Positions 34,541 through 43,447 of a stretch of 64,000 nucleotides of DNA are shown here, piece by piece. Under the pieces are notes generated by a model. That model worked only from the letters and a program-made list of their open reading frames with translations, was not told the DNA's origin and made no database searches. Position 1 is the stretch's first letter. Each line of letters opens with the position of its first letter. The stretch covers positions 186,001-250,000 of the forward strand of contig NZ_FWXS01000004.1 of assembly GCF_900176425.1 (NCBI RefSeq), read 5' to 3'. A program made the translations under genes and the position numbers. This DNA is from Moheibacter sediminis. Lineage in GTDB: Bacteria; Bacteroidota; Bacteroidia; Flavobacteriales; Weeksellaceae.

Positions 34541-35137
34541 TCAAAACTTATAGCTTACACCCAATCCCAAAGCGAGTTCGGTTGTGTTTAAATTTTGAAT
34601 GATAATAGGCTGAAAAGACAAATCCGGGTCTTTATTGATTCCATACAAATGCGCATCCACAGTAGCATCTAGGATGTTGAGCATATATCCCAAAGCCGTC
34701 AATGCAATAGCATAATCACGCGTCCGCTTGCGATCATCTTGTATCGTTGCGAGTTGTTCTTTGGTCAAATTTGCAATTCCAAGTTCCGAAATTGGCGTGC
34801 CATATAATTTGTCTAAATAATAGCCACGGGCTTCTTTATATAGGTTGTTATAATAAATGACAAAACCGGCTCCAACTCCTAAAACACCCCAAACCAATGG
34901 TGCTTTCCACCATTTTTTGTTGTAAATCTGACCCATTCCGGGAAGTACGGCGGAATAAAGTGCAGCGCGCATAGGATTTCTGAATGTCAAATGGTCAATT
35001 GAAGCAGAATCCTGAATGACAGAATTGGTTACTTGAACAATTTCTTCTGTTGCAACTATTATTGAATCCGTTTTTTCTTCTTGTGCAAACGCAAAAAAAG
35101 GAATGATAATTAGTATGTATAAAATTAAATTTTTCAT
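34541..35137 (-). CDS. DUF5683 family membrane protein
   Basis: 198 residues. Signal peptide MKNLILYILIIIPFFAFAQ. The core contains NPMRAALYSAVLPGMGQIYNKKWWKAPLVWG, the hallmark of this flavobacterial family, and a second hydrophobic segment (VLGVGAGFVIYYN) plus YAIALTALGYMLNILDATVDAHL. Function unknown. It overlaps the end of parB by 4 nt (ATGA type), so it is co-transcribed with parA-parB and is probably part of the conserved cluster. Confidence 0.85.
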   Translation of the reverse strand: MKNLILYILIIIPFFAFAQEEKTDSIIVATEEIVQVTNSVIQDSASIDHLTFRNPMRAALYSAVLPGMGQIYNKKWWKAPLVWGVLGVGAGFVIYYNNLYKEARGYYLDKLYGTPISELGIANLTKEQLATIQDDRKRTRDYAIALTALGYMLNILDATVDAHLYGINKDPDLSFQPIIIQNLNTTELALGLGVSYKF

Positions 35138-36009
35138 TCAAAAAGATTTCTCAATCGTTCAAATTCAGCATCTGATTTGAAATCGATGATAATTTTTCCT
35201 TTTCCGTTTTGACTTCTTTTAATTTCTACGTTGGATCCAAATTTTTCGGAAAAATCTTTCTGAACTTTTTTGAATTCATTGGGCAAAGAAGATTTTACAG
35301 GTTTTGCTTTGACAGGATTTTTAAATGTTTTGATTAATTTTTCCGTGTCACGAACCGATAAATTTTCTGAAATCACTTTTTCATAAATCTCCAATTGCAA
35401 ATCCACATCGTCAATCGCAATGATGGCGCGGCCGTGTCCCATGCTGATCATTCCGTCACGAATGCCGGTTTGGATAATCGGATCTAATTTTAAAAGTCTT
35501 AAATAATTGGAAATGGAAGTTCGGTCTTTGCCTACACGATGGCTCAATTGTTCGTGCGTCAAATTGATTTCATCCAATAATCTTTGATAAGAAAGTGCAA
35601 TTTCTATCGCATCTAAATCCTGACGTTGGATGTTTTCAACCAATGCCATTTCGAGCATTTCCTGGTCATTTGCCAATCGGACATAAGCCGGAATCGATTC
35701 TAATCCGACGATTTGAGAAGCGCGAAATCTCCTTTCTCCCGAAATCAATTCGTACCCTTCTTCAATTTTCCGAACTGTAATCGGCTGAATTACCCCTAAA
35801 ACCCCAATGGATTTTACCAAATCTTCCAAAGCATTTTTGTCGAAATTGGTTCTGGGTTGATAGGGATTGGTTTTTATTTTTTTTAATTCAACTTCCAAAA
35901 TACTGCCCACAAGTTTTTCAGCACCCTTGTCGGATGCTGAAACCACACTTGGTTCGTCTTTTAACAATGCGGAAAGTCCTCTTCCCAAACGATTATTTGT
36001 TTTCGCCAT
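35134..36009 (-). CDS. parB: chromosome-partitioning protein ParB
   Basis: 291 residues. MAKTNNRLGRGLSALL is the ParA-interacting N-terminal motif. The ParB/Srx CTP-binding domain has NPYQPRTNFD and LISGERRFRAS, then the HTH (HRVGKDRTSISNYLRLLKL) and a C-terminal dimerisation region. It is a CTP-dependent clamp that loads at parS. Encoded 47 nt after parA. I found no consensus parS (TGTTTCACGTGAAACA) in the window. Confidence 0.96.
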   Translation of the reverse strand: MAKTNNRLGRGLSALLKDEPSVVSASDKGAEKLVGSILEVELKKIKTNPYQPRTNFDKNALEDLVKSIGVLGVIQPITVRKIEEGYELISGERRFRASQIVGLESIPAYVRLANDQEMLEMALVENIQRQDLDAIEIALSYQRLLDEINLTHEQLSHRVGKDRTSISNYLRLLKLDPIIQTGIRDGMISMGHGRAIIAIDDVDLQLEIYEKVISENLSVRDTEKLIKTFKNPVKAKPVKSSLPNEFKKVQKDFSEKFGSNVEIKRSQNGKGKIIIDFKSDAEFERLRNLFE

Positions 36010-36056
36010 ATTCTTCTTTTATTATTTTAAATTGAAAATTTTCAATTTAAAATATC

Positions 36057-36830
36057 TTAAACCGAGTCGTTGTTTTTTACTAAAAATTCACGCGCCAAAT
36101 TTAAGTAATTTTCCGCACCCTTGCTGTCTGCATCGTAAGCAATGATGGCTTCGCCAAAACTCGGTGCTTCAGAAAGTCTTACATTTCGCTGGATAATCGT
36201 ATCGAAAACCATTTGCGGGAAATGACTACTGACTTCATCGACTACTTGGTTAGATAAACGCAAACGCGAATCATGCATCGTCAATAATAAACCCTCGATA
36301 TCGAGATCTTTGTTATGATGCTGCTGAATTCCTTTAATTGTATTCAATAATTTTCCCAAACCTTCGAGCGCAAAATATTCACACTGAATTGGAATCAATA
36401 CAGAATCTGCTGCCGTCAAGGCATTTAAGGTAATTAAACCCAAAGATGGCGCGCAATCGATAATGATATAATCATAATCATTTTTGATATCGGCTAAAGC
36501 TTGTTTGAGCAAATATTCACGATTTTCGTGGTCAACGATTTCAATTTCAGCTGCTACCAAATCTACATGCGCAGGAATGATGTCCAAATTGGGGGAAGCT
36601 GTTTTTAAAATTGCTTCTCTTGCAGTGACTTCGTGTTCCAAAACTTCATAAGTTCCTTTTTCAACTTCGTCAACATTGAAGCCTAAACCAGAAGTTGCAT
36701 TGGCCTGAGGATCTGCATCGATAAGCAATGTTTTCTTTTCCAACACACCCAAAGACGCAGCTAAGTTCACAGAAGTAGTGGTTTTCCCCACACCTCCTTT
36801 CTGATTTGCAATCGCAATAATTTTGCCCAT
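36057..36830 (-). CDS. parA: chromosome-partitioning ATPase ParA (Soj)
   Basis: 257 residues from the ATG at 36828-36830 (MGKIIAIANQKGGVGKTT); a TTG four codons upstream is rejected because it adds residues not typical of the family. Deviant Walker A KGGVGKTT, Walker A' (LLIDADPQANATSGLG) and YDYIIIDCAPSLG are visible. It is the small chromosomal Soj type with no N-terminal HTH. It partners ParB for origin segregation. First gene of the minus-strand parA-parB-DUF5683 transcript. Confidence 0.96.
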   Translation of the reverse strand: MGKIIAIANQKGGVGKTTTSVNLAASLGVLEKKTLLIDADPQANATSGLGFNVDEVEKGTYEVLEHEVTAREAILKTASPNLDIIPAHVDLVAAEIEIVDHENREYLLKQALADIKNDYDYIIIDCAPSLGLITLNALTAADSVLIPIQCEYFALEGLGKLLNTIKGIQQHHNKDLDIEGLLLTMHDSRLRLSNQVVDEVSSHFPQMVFDTIIQRNVRLSEAPSFGEAIIAYDADSKGAENYLNLAREFLVKNNDSV

Positions 36831-37357
36831 AATTTTTCTCAAAAACGAGTGTAAAAATACAATATTAAAGCCGGATGAAAGAATGCTTCATGTGAATTTT
36901 TTGAACAAGTTTGGATTTGTTGAAATAAAAAAGCTCTGACCATAGCCGAGGCACTAAATGTTTTCACCACGATACGGCGCAAACGAGAAAGGTCAATTTA
37001 GTTGTAATTAAACTAAGTAAATCTAAAAATTTTTGAAATCGAAGATTCAGCGAATTCAACTTTAAAATAATAAAGAAATGAGCTAAAGCAATTCTTGATA
37101 CGTTTTTGTAAATTGACTCATGAGTTTATGCATTTTATGTTATTAGTTAAATACCAATTCAAATTTTGAAAAAGATTTATTTAGCTCGAAATCAATCATC
37201 AACCTCAGTAATTTTATTTTTCAAAAGAAATCTCAATCACTACTCCTTTTCATACTCTTAAAATAAACTTATACATTAAATTTGTAAGAATTAAAAATTG
37301 TCATTAATTGCAACCCTTAAAAATAGCAAAAGAATAGCTTGAAATAAATTTACTGAG
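36831..37357. other. 527-bp gene-free region between parA and DUF2130 gene
   Basis: No reading frame of interest and no tRNA-like fold seen. It contains a fragment around 36970-36998 resembling degenerate forms of a dispersed CCACGAAGGCGCAAA-type repeat, a 10-bp palindrome ACTCATGAGT at 37116, and a minus-7 box TAAATTTG at 37277-37284, 73 nt upstream of the DUF2130 start. The rest is AT-rich and featureless. Confidence 0.7.
37277..37284 (+). promoter_or_regulatory. minus-7 box (TAAATTTG) for DUF2130 gene
   Basis: TAAATTTG on the plus strand. Implies a 5' leader of roughly 65-70 nt for the DUF2130 gene. Confidence 0.35.
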
Positions 37358-38635
37358 ATGAACGAAATTATATGTCCTAATTGTCAAAAAGCCTTTAAAG
37401 TTGATGAAGCCGGTTTTGCAGATATTCTTAAACAAGTTAGAGATCATAAGTTTGAAGAGGAGTTACAAACCCGCCTTAACCTTGCAGATAGAGAAAAGGA
37501 AAATGCGGTTAAATTGGCAGAAGCAAACATCAAAAATACCTTGCAAAATGAATTGGCGAATAAAGACAAAGAATTAATTCAGTTAAAAGCAATCAGTGAA
37601 CAGAGATTGGCTCAACAATTGGCTGAAAAGGAAAATAAATTATCGGAATTAAAAGCGAAACTTGAAAAGGCTGAAATTGAAAAGAAACTTTTCGTAACCG
37701 AAGCGGTTCAGAAAATAGAAAAAGAGAGGGATGATTTGGCAAATAATATAAAATTTAAGGATACAGAAAAACAGTTGCTTGAGAAAACCCTGACAGAAAA
37801 ACATGCTGTAGAACTAAGGACAAAAGACGATATTATCAAAATGAAAGATGAGGAAATCGCATTTCGTAAGGATATGAAACTCAAACTTTCGACAAAAATG
37901 ATTGGTGAAACGCTTGAACAGCACTGTGAAATAGAGTTCAATAAGCTTCGTGCAACCGCATTTCCAAAGGCATATTTCGAAAAAGACAATGATTCAAGGT
38001 CGGGAAGTAAGGGCGATTTCATTTATAGAGAAATGGATGAATTTGGAAACGAAATCATTTCCATCATGTTTGAAATGAAAAATGAAGGAGATGAAACGGC
38101 AGCTAAAAAAAGAAATGATGATTTTTTGAAAGAATTGGACAAAGACAGAACAGAAAAAAAATGTGAATACGCAGTGCTTGTTACTCTTTTAGAAGCTGAA
38201 AACGAATTGTACAATGCCGGAATTGTCGATGCTTCTCATAAGTTTGAGAAAATGTATGTCGTTCGTCCTCAGTTTTTTATTCCCATCATTACATTGCTCA
38301 GAAATGCAGCCATGAATTCGATGCAGGCAAAAGCCGAACTCGCAATGGTTAAAAATCAAAATATCGACATCACCAATTTTGAAGAAAATATAAATGCTTT
38401 TAAAATGGGTTTTGCCAAAAATTACGAATTGGCGAGCCGACAATTTAAAACGGCGATTGATGAGATTGATAAGACGATGACGCATCTTCAAAAAACAAAA
38501 GATGCTCTTTTGTCTTCGGTAAACAATCTGCGCTTAGCAAATAATAAAGCAGAAGATTTAACCATTAAAAAATTAACGAAAGGAAATCCAACAATGACAG
38601 CGAAATTTGATGAACTAAAGAATGAATCGGAATGA
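37358..38635 (+). CDS. DUF2130 coiled-coil protein
   Basis: 425 residues. N-terminal [31 protein letters not shown] is the opening of the DUF2130 family, with one CxxC. Residues about 25-185 form a long charged coiled coil. The following domain (about 195-330) includes [34 protein letters not shown] and [15 protein letters not shown], a layout reminiscent of PD-(D/E)XK-like folds (E-M-K). A second helical tail follows. Function unknown; RmuC-like or phage-defence roles have been speculated for similar architectures but I cannot support either. It stands alone after a 527-bp gap. Confidence 0.75.
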   Translation: MNEIICPNCQKAFKVDEAGFADILKQVRDHKFEEELQTRLNLADREKENAVKLAEANIKNTLQNELANKDKELIQLKAISEQRLAQQLAEKENKLSELKAKLEKAEIEKKLFVTEAVQKIEKERDDLANNIKFKDTEKQLLEKTLTEKHAVELRTKDDIIKMKDEEIAFRKDMKLKLSTKMIGETLEQHCEIEFNKLRATAFPKAYFEKDNDSRSGSKGDFIYREMDEFGNEIISIMFEMKNEGDETAAKKRNDDFLKELDKDRTEKKCEYAVLVTLLEAENELYNAGIVDASHKFEKMYVVRPQFFIPIITLLRNAAMNSMQAKAELAMVKNQNIDITNFEENINAFKMGFAKNYELASRQFKTAIDEIDKTMTHLQKTKDALLSSVNNLRLANNKAEDLTIKKLTKGNPTMTAKFDELKNESE

Positions 38636-38648
38636 TTTTAAATTGACT

Positions 38649-39635
38649 TTAAGGCTTCAGCCTTTCTTTCAAAAGACACAAAACGCCGATTTCACTTTCT
38701 GAAAGATTCTCATTCTTTTTGAGTAGTTTATTGACTTCTTTTCCGAAATATTTCAGGGTTTTCCCATCCAGATATTTGTCGATGACGCGCGGGTCTATGT
38801 AGGAGCTTCTCGCCACAGCTGGCGTATTCCCTAATTTTTCGCTAACCTGGATTACGGCTGTACGGATGTTTTTATCCATCGTTTTCTGGTCTTTTTCTTC
38901 ATCCGCATCCAACTCATCCAAAGCAATCGCAGCAATCATCGTTCCTGACCAGGTTCTGAAATCTTTTGCAGAAAATTCATCACCCATAATTTCACGTATG
39001 TATTGATTCAAATGTTCACTTTTTACGTCTTGAATCTGACCATTTTCATCCATAAATTTAAAAATTTCATAACCGGGCAAATCATCAATTTCTTTTACAA
39101 TTTTAGCCAATTTAGCATCTTCAATATGTTTTTCCTGATCTTTTCCTGATTTCCCTCTGTAAGTGAAAATTAATTCATTTCCATTGATTTCAAGATGTTT
39201 GCTTCGCATGGTTGTAAGTCCGTAACTGGCATTTTGTTTTGCATAAAAATCACTTCCAGGTCTAAAAAAAGCTGATTCTAATAAACGAACCATAGTAGCC
39301 AAAACTTTTTCGCGAGTAGGTTTACGTTTTCTAAGATGCTGACCCGTAACGCGGCGCATCCTTTCGAGTTGTTCCGCAAATTCAATGATGCGGTCAAATT
39401 TTTTCTGGTCTTGTTTTTGGCGAAATTTTGGATTGTAAATGTATTGTTTGCGACCTTTTTCATCGCGTCCGATGACCAGAATCTTGCTGCCTTTCTTTTC
39501 AGAAATTTCAACCTCTGTCCATGCGGGAGGGATTACAAGTGATTTGAAATAATCTTTTAATTCTTTATCAGTAATGGTTTTTCCATCTTCAAACTGATAA
39601 CGAAATCCTTTTCCTTGCTTTTTTCGGTAATACAT
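38649..39635 (-). CDS. DNA topoisomerase IB (poxvirus-like)
   Basis: 328 residues from the ATG at 39633-39635 (MYYRKKQGKGFRY); an upstream ATG 31 codons earlier lies inside the promoter region and adds a nonconserved tail. N-terminal DNA-binding part: ITDKELKDYFKSLVIPPAW. Catalytic region: GDEFSAKDFRTWSGT (Arg) and NTPAVARSSYIDPRV with nucleophile Tyr279. Type IB enzymes relax supercoils through a 3'-phosphotyrosyl intermediate. They are sporadically present in bacteria and non-essential. Convergent with DUF2130 (13-nt gap). Confidence 0.93.
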   Translation of the reverse strand: MYYRKKQGKGFRYQFEDGKTITDKELKDYFKSLVIPPAWTEVEISEKKGSKILVIGRDEKGRKQYIYNPKFRQKQDQKKFDRIIEFAEQLERMRRVTGQHLRKRKPTREKVLATMVRLLESAFFRPGSDFYAKQNASYGLTTMRSKHLEINGNELIFTYRGKSGKDQEKHIEDAKLAKIVKEIDDLPGYEIFKFMDENGQIQDVKSEHLNQYIREIMGDEFSAKDFRTWSGTMIAAIALDELDADEEKDQKTMDKNIRTAVIQVSEKLGNTPAVARSSYIDPRVIDKYLDGKTLKYFGKEVNKLLKKNENLSESEIGVLCLLKERLKP

Positions 39636-39698
39636 ATTTACAGAATTTAAATTTTGATATTCAATTTTGAATCCAAATTTTAAAATTTCACCAAAAAA

Positions 39699-39706
39699 TA
39701 TATTTG
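39699..39706 (+). promoter_or_regulatory. minus-7 box (TATATTTG) for InsA-like gene
   Basis: TATATTTG, 33 nt before the ATG at 39740. It abuts the divergent minus-strand box at 39707-39714, so the two promoters overlap back to back around TTTGCAAA. Confidence 0.45.
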
Positions 39707-39714
39707 CAAAATTA
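39707..39714 (-). promoter_or_regulatory. minus-7 box (TAATTTTG) for topoisomerase IB gene
   Basis: Minus-strand TAATTTTG, 71 nt upstream of the chosen topoisomerase start. Fits TAnnTTTG. Confidence 0.35.
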
Positions 39715-39739
39715 TTATATTTATGCAAAATTGATATAC

Positions 39740-40159
39740 ATGAAAATTTCTAACTGTCCCAGATGTAATAATCATCAAATAGTTAAAAGCGGAATTGTTA
39801 ATGAAAGACAGCGTTACCGTTGCAAGAAATGTAATTACTATTTTACTGTAAATAAGGTTGGTAAAAAGATTGATGATTATTATGTCATTAAAGCTTTGCA
39901 ACTGTACATGGAAGGATTGAGCTATAGGGAAATTGAACGGATATTAGGAATTTCGCATGTATCGATAAGCAATTGGGTAAAGGAGTTCAGAGTGAAAAAG
40001 CCTTCACACAACGATTACCATCCAACTTATAAGATTTACAATCATACAGAGTTAATTGAATTCCTGAAATCTAAAGAAAATCTTTCCGGTGCAGGAATGG
40101 TTATCACCGAATTGGGTGATAAGTTTATGCTAATTAAATGGGAAAGATTCAAAAATTAG
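39740..40159 (+). CDS. IS1 InsA-like zinc-ribbon/HTH protein, probable domesticated regulator
   Basis: 139 residues from the ATG at 39740. N-terminal zinc ribbon Cys6-Cys9...Cys28-Cys31 (NCPRCNN, RYRCKKCNYYFT) and an HTH at about 57-80 (LSYREIERILGISHVSISNWVKEF). This is the architecture of IS1 InsA. There is no InsB/DDE catalytic part and no terminal inverted repeats nearby. The C-terminal 45 residues (HTELIEFLKSKENLSGAGMVITELGDKFMLIKWERFKN) are not transposase-like. It precedes the porin-MFS-kinase-acs block, so a regulatory role for that block is likely but unproven. Confidence 0.75.
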   Translation: MKISNCPRCNNHQIVKSGIVNERQRYRCKKCNYYFTVNKVGKKIDDYYVIKALQLYMEGLSYREIERILGISHVSISNWVKEFRVKKPSHNDYHPTYKIYNHTELIEFLKSKENLSGAGMVITELGDKFMLIKWERFKN

Positions 40160-40326
40160 TATAGTTAATTTACAAAAAAATATATCAAAGTTTTTTTGTT
40201 CTTCATAAAAAATCAATTTAGTGTCCATGAAACACCAAAAAGAAATTATTTATAACTAATTGTTTAATAGTGTAAAGGTTTCTTTTTTTTGAATCATAAG
40301 TGTAATTAATACTAATTATTGACATT

Positions 40327-41547
40327 ATGAGGAACAAACTTTTTTACGGACTTCTCTTTGTTTTCGGACTCTCTTACGGACAATTTGCAGACGAATACAA
40401 AGGAGGAATGAACATCAAATTCAACGATGATGGTTCAAAGTATCTCCGCTTCATTACCTGGGGACAATTTTGGTTTCAGGAAAATGAAGGGAATCATCCC
40501 AATGACGGGATTTCGGTCAGGCGCGCCCGCATTTTAATGTATTCTCAAATCAACAAAAGATTTTTGATTGTCACGCATTTCGGATTGAATTCACTCAATG
40601 ACAACAACCTTTCTCCAACCGGAAAAAATGGTGACACACAGTTATTTTTACACGATGCCTGGGGAGAATTCAACGTTATTCCTGAATTGCAAATCGGAGC
40701 TGGACTTCACTATTGGAACGGAATTTCTCGCTACAACAGTGCAAGTACTTTGAATTTTTTGACTTTGGACAACAACCGTTCGTCTTGGAGCACGCTTGGA
40801 TTGACGGATCAGTTTGCGCGTCATATTGGCGTGTATGCAAAAGGTAAAATCGGCAAATTTGAATACCGTACTTCGATCAATGATGTTTTGACAAATTCGC
40901 TCGATGGCGATGCCAATACGGTTTTGCAGGAAGGTCAGGAATTGTACTTAGGAAAAGCACTTTTGAATGAAGGAAAATACGCGTACGCAGGATATTTCGA
41001 ATACCAGTTTTTGGACAGCGAAGCCAATTTACTTCCGTTTAAAGTAGGGACTTATATGGGAACCAAAAAAGTTTTCAATGTAGGCGCGGGGTTTTTCTTC
41101 CATCCTGAAGGAATTGCAAAAATGAATGGAGGCATACTTGAGTCTGGAGATGTTTCACATATTTCTGCTGATGTTTTTTATGATTCTCCGATTGGTGCAA
41201 ATGGCGGTTCTGTGACGGCTTATGCGATGTATCAAAATTCTAAAATGGGCGATGATTATTTAAACGGAAGAATTTACGGAAACGGTTCGCAAATCTATGC
41301 GCAAGCCGGATATTTAGTTCCGAAAGGAGGCGAAGAAAATAAATTTAAAAACAGATTTCAACCTTATGCGGCTTATTCACACCGCGATTTCAAAGGTTTA
41401 ATTGAACCTGCAAAAGAATTAAGATTGGGGACAAACTGGTACATCGATGGACAAAATGCAAAATTGACAATAGAATACCAAAAAGCATTGGATTTACCAA
41501 AAGGACAAGATGATCAATTGACCATTCAGGCAATGATTTATTTATAA
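40327..41547 (+). CDS. OprO/OprP-type outer-membrane porin
   Basis: 406 residues. Signal peptide MRNKLFYGLLFVFGLSYGQ. Beta-barrel-like alternating strands, ending with the aromatic-type C-terminus TIQAMIYL. VRRARILMYSQINKRFLIVTHFGLN and an internal DAWGEFNVIPELQIGAGLHYWNGISRY recall the phosphate-selective porin O/P family as annotated in Bacteroidota; substrate here is not phosphate-specific by context. It is 19 nt upstream of the MFS gene, so it likely admits the carboxylate substrate of that transporter through the outer membrane. Confidence 0.78.
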   Translation: MRNKLFYGLLFVFGLSYGQFADEYKGGMNIKFNDDGSKYLRFITWGQFWFQENEGNHPNDGISVRRARILMYSQINKRFLIVTHFGLNSLNDNNLSPTGKNGDTQLFLHDAWGEFNVIPELQIGAGLHYWNGISRYNSASTLNFLTLDNNRSSWSTLGLTDQFARHIGVYAKGKIGKFEYRTSINDVLTNSLDGDANTVLQEGQELYLGKALLNEGKYAYAGYFEYQFLDSEANLLPFKVGTYMGTKKVFNVGAGFFFHPEGIAKMNGGILESGDVSHISADVFYDSPIGANGGSVTAYAMYQNSKMGDDYLNGRIYGNGSQIYAQAGYLVPKGGEENKFKNRFQPYAAYSHRDFKGLIEPAKELRLGTNWYIDGQNAKLTIEYQKALDLPKGQDDQLTIQAMIYL

Positions 41548-41566
41548 AAATTAAACACAAAAACAC

Positions 41567-43108
41567 ATGAGCGATAAGAAAAAACAAAGCAGCATTTGGA
41601 GCGTCATCACCGCTTCATCAATGGGAACGCTGATAGAATGGTACGATTTCTACATTTTCGGAAGTTTGGCAGTTGTACTGTCAACCAAATTTTTTCCGTC
41701 AGACAATCCCACAGCAGCCTTCCTTTCCACATTGGCGACTTTTGCAGCAGGATTCGTAGTTCGACCTTTTGGGGCATTATTTTTTGGGCGTTTGGGTGAC
41801 ATCATCGGACGCAAATATACCTTCATGGTCACGCTTCTTTTGATGGGTGGGGCTACATTTGTGATTGGTTGTGTACCGAGTTTTGAAACGATTGGCTACG
41901 CAGCACCGGTGATTGTTTTAATCATGCGTTTACTTCAAGGGTTGGCTTTGGGAGGCGAATATGGAGGAGCGGCAACTTACGTGGCAGAACATTCACCGCC
42001 GGGGCAAAGAGGTTTCTGGACGTCATGGATTCAGACCACGGCAACCGTTGGTTTGTTCGTTTCACTGTTGGTGATTTTATTAACAAGAACGATGTTGAGT
42101 CCGGAAGAATTTGATTTATGGGGATGGAGAATTCCGTTCTGGGTTTCGATTTTGATGGTGTTCGTTTCTTATTTGATTCGTAAAAACATGAGCGAATCTC
42201 CTGCATTTGCCAAAGCAAAATCGGAAGGGAAAACTTCAAAAAATCCGTTGAAAGAGAGTTTCGGAAACAAATTCAATTTAAAATTTGTCCTTTTGGCATT
42301 GTTTGGAGCAACGATGGGGCAAGGTGTGATTTGGTACACGGGACAATTTTACGCGATGAGTTACCTCGAAAGAGTAATGTCAATCAATCCCGAACAAGTA
42401 ATTACCATTTTGGTTACAGCTTTGCTTTTCGGGACACCTTTCTTTATTTTATTCGGGTGGTTAAGTGATAAAATCGGAAGAAAAGCAGTGATGCTTACCG
42501 GAATGCTGATTGCGATTTTAGCTTATCGTCCGATTTATGAAAAGATGTACCAAACCACAAATGTTGTACACAAAGTTGAATTGACTGAAAAAACTACTTT
42601 TTCTGCAGAATTAAAAGAAGGAAAAAATAATACGCAGGATTCCATTTACACAAAGCATAGAGAATATGCAGACGGAACTGTTTTTAAAGAAGTAAAAACC
42701 GTACATTTAGAAAATGGAGCTGCGAAAATGGTGGACGGAAAAAGAAGTGAAATCACTGCCAAAACCATAGACATCAATAGTTCAGACAGATGGACACTGA
42801 CGCTTTTGGTATTTATTCAGGTGCTCTTTGTGACGATGGTTTACGGTCCGATTGCGGCATTCTTGGTGGAATTATTTCCGGTCAAAATCCGCTATACGTC
42901 CATGTCTTTGCCGTACCACGTAGGAAATGGAATTTTCGGAGGATTGCTTCCTGCAATTTCAACCTATTTTGTGACCAACGCACAAAGTGAAGGAAAAGAA
43001 GATTTTTATCTGGAAGGTCTTTGGTATCCGATTATCATTGGCGCGATATGTTTCGTGATCGGGATGATTTACATTACCAAAAAGATGACAACTCGCCACG
43101 CAGATTAA
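41567..43108 (+). CDS. MHS-type MFS transporter with extra loop
   Basis: 513 residues. Twelve-helix MFS protein of the metabolite:H+ symporter group: GTLIEWYDFYIFG, GRLGDIIGRKYTFM (motif A), GLALGGEYGGAATYVAEHSP and a C-terminal FGGLLPAI. The family carries carboxylates, for example alpha-ketoglutarate, proline or shikimate. Unusually, about 80 soluble residues (about 322-405, VVHKVELTEKTTFSAELKEGK ... SEITAKTIDIN split across the loop) separate two helices. The porin upstream and acyl-CoA synthetases downstream suggest acetate, propionate or similar as substrate. Confidence 0.88.
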   Translation: MSDKKKQSSIWSVITASSMGTLIEWYDFYIFGSLAVVLSTKFFPSDNPTAAFLSTLATFAAGFVVRPFGALFFGRLGDIIGRKYTFMVTLLLMGGATFVIGCVPSFETIGYAAPVIVLIMRLLQGLALGGEYGGAATYVAEHSPPGQRGFWTSWIQTTATVGLFVSLLVILLTRTMLSPEEFDLWGWRIPFWVSILMVFVSYLIRKNMSESPAFAKAKSEGKTSKNPLKESFGNKFNLKFVLLALFGATMGQGVIWYTGQFYAMSYLERVMSINPEQVITILVTALLFGTPFFILFGWLSDKIGRKAVMLTGMLIAILAYRPIYEKMYQTTNVVHKVELTEKTTFSAELKEGKNNTQDSIYTKHREYADGTVFKEVKTVHLENGAAKMVDGKRSEITAKTIDINSSDRWTLTLLVFIQVLFVTMVYGPIAAFLVELFPVKIRYTSMSLPYHVGNGIFGGLLPAISTYFVTNAQSEGKEDFYLEGLWYPIIIGAICFVIGMIYITKKMTTRHAD

Positions 43109-43130
43109 TTAAAAATTTAAAATAAAAAAT

Positions 43131-43352
43131 ATGAACGCAGTTAAAAAAATATTAGGTTTTGCTTGGATTTTATTGGCGCTCGCAATGGGATATTTTCTCA
43201 TCTCTTTCGGCGGTCCAAAATTCACTTCAGGTACACAAGATGGTTTGGTTTTCGGAATAATTATTCTTTTTGTTTTGCTTCCTTTGATTGTTTTGGGATT
43301 GGGCGTATTTGGTTATTATGCCTTAATGGGAGAATACAATGAAGAAGATTAA
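43131..43352 (+). CDS. small two-helix membrane protein (DUF6814-like)
   Basis: 73 residues, with two membrane segments (ILGFAWILLALAMGYFLISFGG and LVFGIIILFVLLPLIVLGLGVFGYYAL) and an acidic C-terminus. Positioned 22 nt after the MFS gene, so it is co-transcribed. Small membrane proteins of this type accompany MFS transporters in related genomes, perhaps as transporter subunits; I cannot demonstrate this. Ends just before the 17-bp inverted repeat at 43382. Confidence 0.7.
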   Translation: MNAVKKILGFAWILLALAMGYFLISFGGPKFTSGTQDGLVFGIIILFVLLPLIVLGLGVFGYYALMGEYNEED

Positions 43353-43381
43353 TTTTGATTTATCATAGAAATCAGTAACTT

Positions 43382-43432
43382 CCAAATTGAAACTTTTCAG
43401 CATTTAATTATCTTCGAAAGGTTTCAATTTGG
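43382..43432. repeat. 17-bp inverted repeat (hairpin) inside the carboxylate module
   Basis: 43382-43398 and 43416-43432 are complementary at 16 of 17 positions (CCAAATTGAAAC is perfect), with a 17-nt loop. The right arm is followed by ATTTTAAAAA, giving only a four-T run, so it is a weak terminator at best. It separates the transport genes from the sensor genes. Confidence 0.8.
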
Positions 43433-43447
43433 ATTTTAAAAACCAAA

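Noticed and set aside
36831-36842. Extended TTG start for parA (four more codons)
   Set aside because: ParA proteins begin directly with the strand before the Walker A motif; the ATG at 36830 gives this.
39699-40159. IS1-type insertion sequence
   Set aside because: Only an InsA-like gene is present; no InsB, terminal inverted repeats or target duplication seen. Treated as a single domesticated gene.
40160-40326. T7 run at about 40191 as terminator of the InsA-like gene
   Set aside because: No stable stem precedes the T run; the region is simply AT-rich.
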